Below are positions 15,201 through 16,358 of a stretch of 16,358 nucleotides of DNA, one piece after another (within the stretch, counting starts at the first letter, position 1; each line of letters opens with the position of its first letter). The translations under genes were made by a program, and so were the position numbers. Below the pieces are notes generated by a model. It had not been told where the DNA came from and made no database searches. It saw only the letters and a program-made list of their open reading frames with translations. Origin of the DNA: Bacteroidota bacterium (GTDB lineage: Bacteria > Bacteroidota > Bacteroidia > J057); NCBI GenBank assembly GCA_963169475.1, contig CAUJFT010000314.1, positions 1 to 16,358 of the forward strand. Reading direction: 5' to 3'.

Positions 15201-15959
15201 ATGGAAAAACGAATATTTTTAACTCTCTTTTTAGCAATTTCTCTTGCTTCTTGTACAAAAGTAAAAGATAACGAAGCCCAAAATAATAAATTAGCTTTGT
15301 CTAAGGAGAGGCAGGTTACAGAACCGGCAATAGTTACAGACGAAAAGCAAACTTTAAATGTACTTTCTCTTTCAGGGCTTAATCTTAGAAGCTCCCCTAA
15401 TGAAAAATCTTCTGTTATTATTACTGTACCCTATGGAAGCGAAGTAACAATTTTGGGAAAAGAACAATCTCATGGAGAGGTCAAGGAGTGTGATAACTAT
15501 ACTTTTAAGGGAAATTGGGTTTATGCCCAGTTCAAAGATAAAAAAGGCTATCTTTTTAGAACATATCTCTCACAATGGCCAGCTCCAAAAAGCGGTAACG
15601 AAGAATATATTACACAATATCTCGAAGGGTGTTTGAAAAAAATAAAAGAGTCGTCTCTTAAACCCAAAGGTATGGAAAATGTATTTGATTATCTATTTAC
15701 AGAATACTCCGAAGGCGTATCCTATGAACAAGTTTCGGCGGAAGGAGGGGCTAATCATAAAGTATGGTTTCCAAAACAAAAAATTACCATAGAAGAAGCC
15801 TTTTTGTTAGGTACTGCTTTTGAGGCTCAAGGGGCTAAGAAAAACCCCTGTAGCTTTGTATCTTCCGAAAATCGTTTAGTGAGAAATACTGAAAATTCGG
15901 AAATATCAGCTTCGGAGGAAAATAATCAGATTATCTTGCAAATAGGTATAGCAGACTAA
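15201..15959 (+). CDS. Lipoprotein with bacterial SH3 (SH3b) domain
   Basis: A 252-residue product. The start MEKRIFLTLFLAISLASC is a lipoprotein signal with Cys18. The frame is open to an ATG at 15165, which would put 12 polar residues before the signal peptide, so the ATG at 15201 is preferred. After a polar linker, residues 51-125 form an SH3b domain: the hallmark GLNLRSSPN (59-67), VPYGSEVTILG, then NWVYAQFKDKKGYLFRTYLS. Such domains commonly bind peptidoglycan or peptides in the periplasm. The C-terminal half (130-252) has helical and mixed segments that I do not recognise. A CAATTTTG at 15144-15151 might be a weak -7 element. The gene converges with the CinA-family gene. Confidence 0.8.
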   Translation: MEKRIFLTLFLAISLASCTKVKDNEAQNNKLALSKERQVTEPAIVTDEKQTLNVLSLSGLNLRSSPNEKSSVIITVPYGSEVTILGKEQSHGEVKECDNYTFKGNWVYAQFKDKKGYLFRTYLSQWPAPKSGNEEYITQYLEGCLKKIKESSLKPKGMENVFDYLFTEYSEGVSYEQVSAEGGANHKVWFPKQKITIEEAFLLGTAFEAQGAKKNPCSFVSSENRLVRNTENSEISASEENNQIILQIGIAD

Positions 15960-16040
15960 CCATTAAGCTAGTATCATTTAATAAATGGTCTAATTTAACG
16001 CTTTATCTCTCTTTATTTCCTCTCTTTACAAGGGTAAAAT

Positions 16041-16358
16041 CTATAATAACCCAATAAGTTTTCGGCTATTACGCAGTAAATAAATCATAGCGGCAGCAGT
16101 AGCCCTTTCAATATTTATCTCTCTGTCATTTACAAATGATTCATAGCGGGTAGAAGTTCCGTTGCTATCTGAATATCCTATCCATGCGTGTGCAGGGGTT
16201 TGAGCATCTAATTTTTCTGCATAGCCTGTAATCGAAAGCCCTACGCTTACCCCTGTGATTTTTCGGATATTCTCTGCCATCACTGCGGAAACTTCGGAGG
16301 AAACTACCCCTTTTTCAGCAATTAGTGCCGCTGGAACTTGAAGTAGCTGGGTTTTCAT
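16041..16358 (-). CDS. CinA C-terminal / PncC-like (NMN amidohydrolase family) protein, 5' end outside window
   Basis: The 105 visible residues correspond to the C-terminal two thirds of a CinA_C domain. MKTQLLQVP aligns with the K-x-x-L-L-G-V-P segment, which is internal in the family; V-V-S-S-E-V-S-A-V-M-A-E-N-I is the V-S-x-E-V-x-x-x-M-A helix. GVSVGLSITGYA is the conserved strand-loop, and ERATAAAMIYLL the final helix. The Met at the window edge is therefore probably not the start and the gene continues beyond 16358. The family deamidates nicotinamide mononucleotide in pyridine-nucleotide recycling. The usual G-P-G-G after the strand is replaced by EKLDAQTP, so this is a divergent subgroup and the activity is not assured. 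Confidence 0.8.
   Translation of the reverse strand: MKTQLLQVPAALIAEKGVVSSEVSAVMAENIRKITGVSVGLSITGYAEKLDAQTPAHAWIGYSDSNGTSTRYESFVNDREINIERATAAAMIYLLRNSRKLIGLL

Noticed and set aside
15974..15990. Palindrome ATCATTTAATAAATGGT between the SH3b lipoprotein and CinA-family genes as a bidirectional terminator
   Set aside because: The stem is all AT apart from its end, has almost no loop and no T-run on either side.

Overview
The window looks like a chromosomal segment of a member of the Bacteroidota. It is AT-rich, and Shine-Dalgarno sequences are mostly absent. Upstream regions carry TAnnTTTG-type -7 elements, in two cases with TTTG exactly 19 bases upstream. Proteins typical of the phylum are present: an M43 protease with PKD and Ig-like repeats, a DUF4369-like/TlpA lipoprotein, a DUF2490-type outer-membrane barrel and RF1 with a GGQSVNTTYS loop. 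Several proteins end their signal peptide in a Cys lipobox or an A-Q cleavage site. The genus cannot be decided from the sequence. I found no tRNA, rRNA, CRISPR array, insertion sequence or prophage module.

Layout. Bases 1-79 may hold the last codons of an upstream gene. Bases 249-5705 are one very large gene for a secreted metalloprotease (M43/pappalysin type). It is followed by a cell-surface-type repeat region in which Cys-Gly/Trp Ig-like modules recur at an almost fixed 77-residue step, interrupted by PKD domains. Three minus-strand genes follow (5749-7910): a monohaem cytochrome c lipoprotein, a DinB-family protein and a TlpA/ResA-like lipoprotein. A divergent regulatory region (7911-8171) separates them from a compact plus-strand cluster (8172-10315): a small lipoprotein, a secreted protein with YD-like repeats, a DUF2490-type barrel and an O6-alkylguanine-DNA alkyltransferase, with short or overlapping junctions. 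Next come an LpxH-type phosphoesterase (GTG start), an overlapping exported beta-propeller (probable TTG start) and a small HNH-AP2 protein. A clear hairpin terminator and a near-perfect Bacteroidota promoter then introduce prfA (RF1) and proline dehydrogenase. The window ends with an SH3b lipoprotein and, convergent to it, the C-terminal part of a CinA/PncC-family protein that runs off the edge.

Functionally the region is a mixture: envelope and secreted proteins (protease, lipoproteins, barrel, beta-propeller, LpxH lipid A step), thiol/haem chemistry in the periplasm (TlpA-like protein and cytochrome c), DNA repair (Ogt) and housekeeping (RF1, proline catabolism, NMN deamidase family). I do not see a convincing new multi-gene system. 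The observations most worth a second look are the regular repeat architecture and atypical C-terminal tail of the giant protease, the HNH-AP2 protein whose HNH motif departs from the usual residues, and the tight coupling of an alkyltransferase gene to envelope genes.
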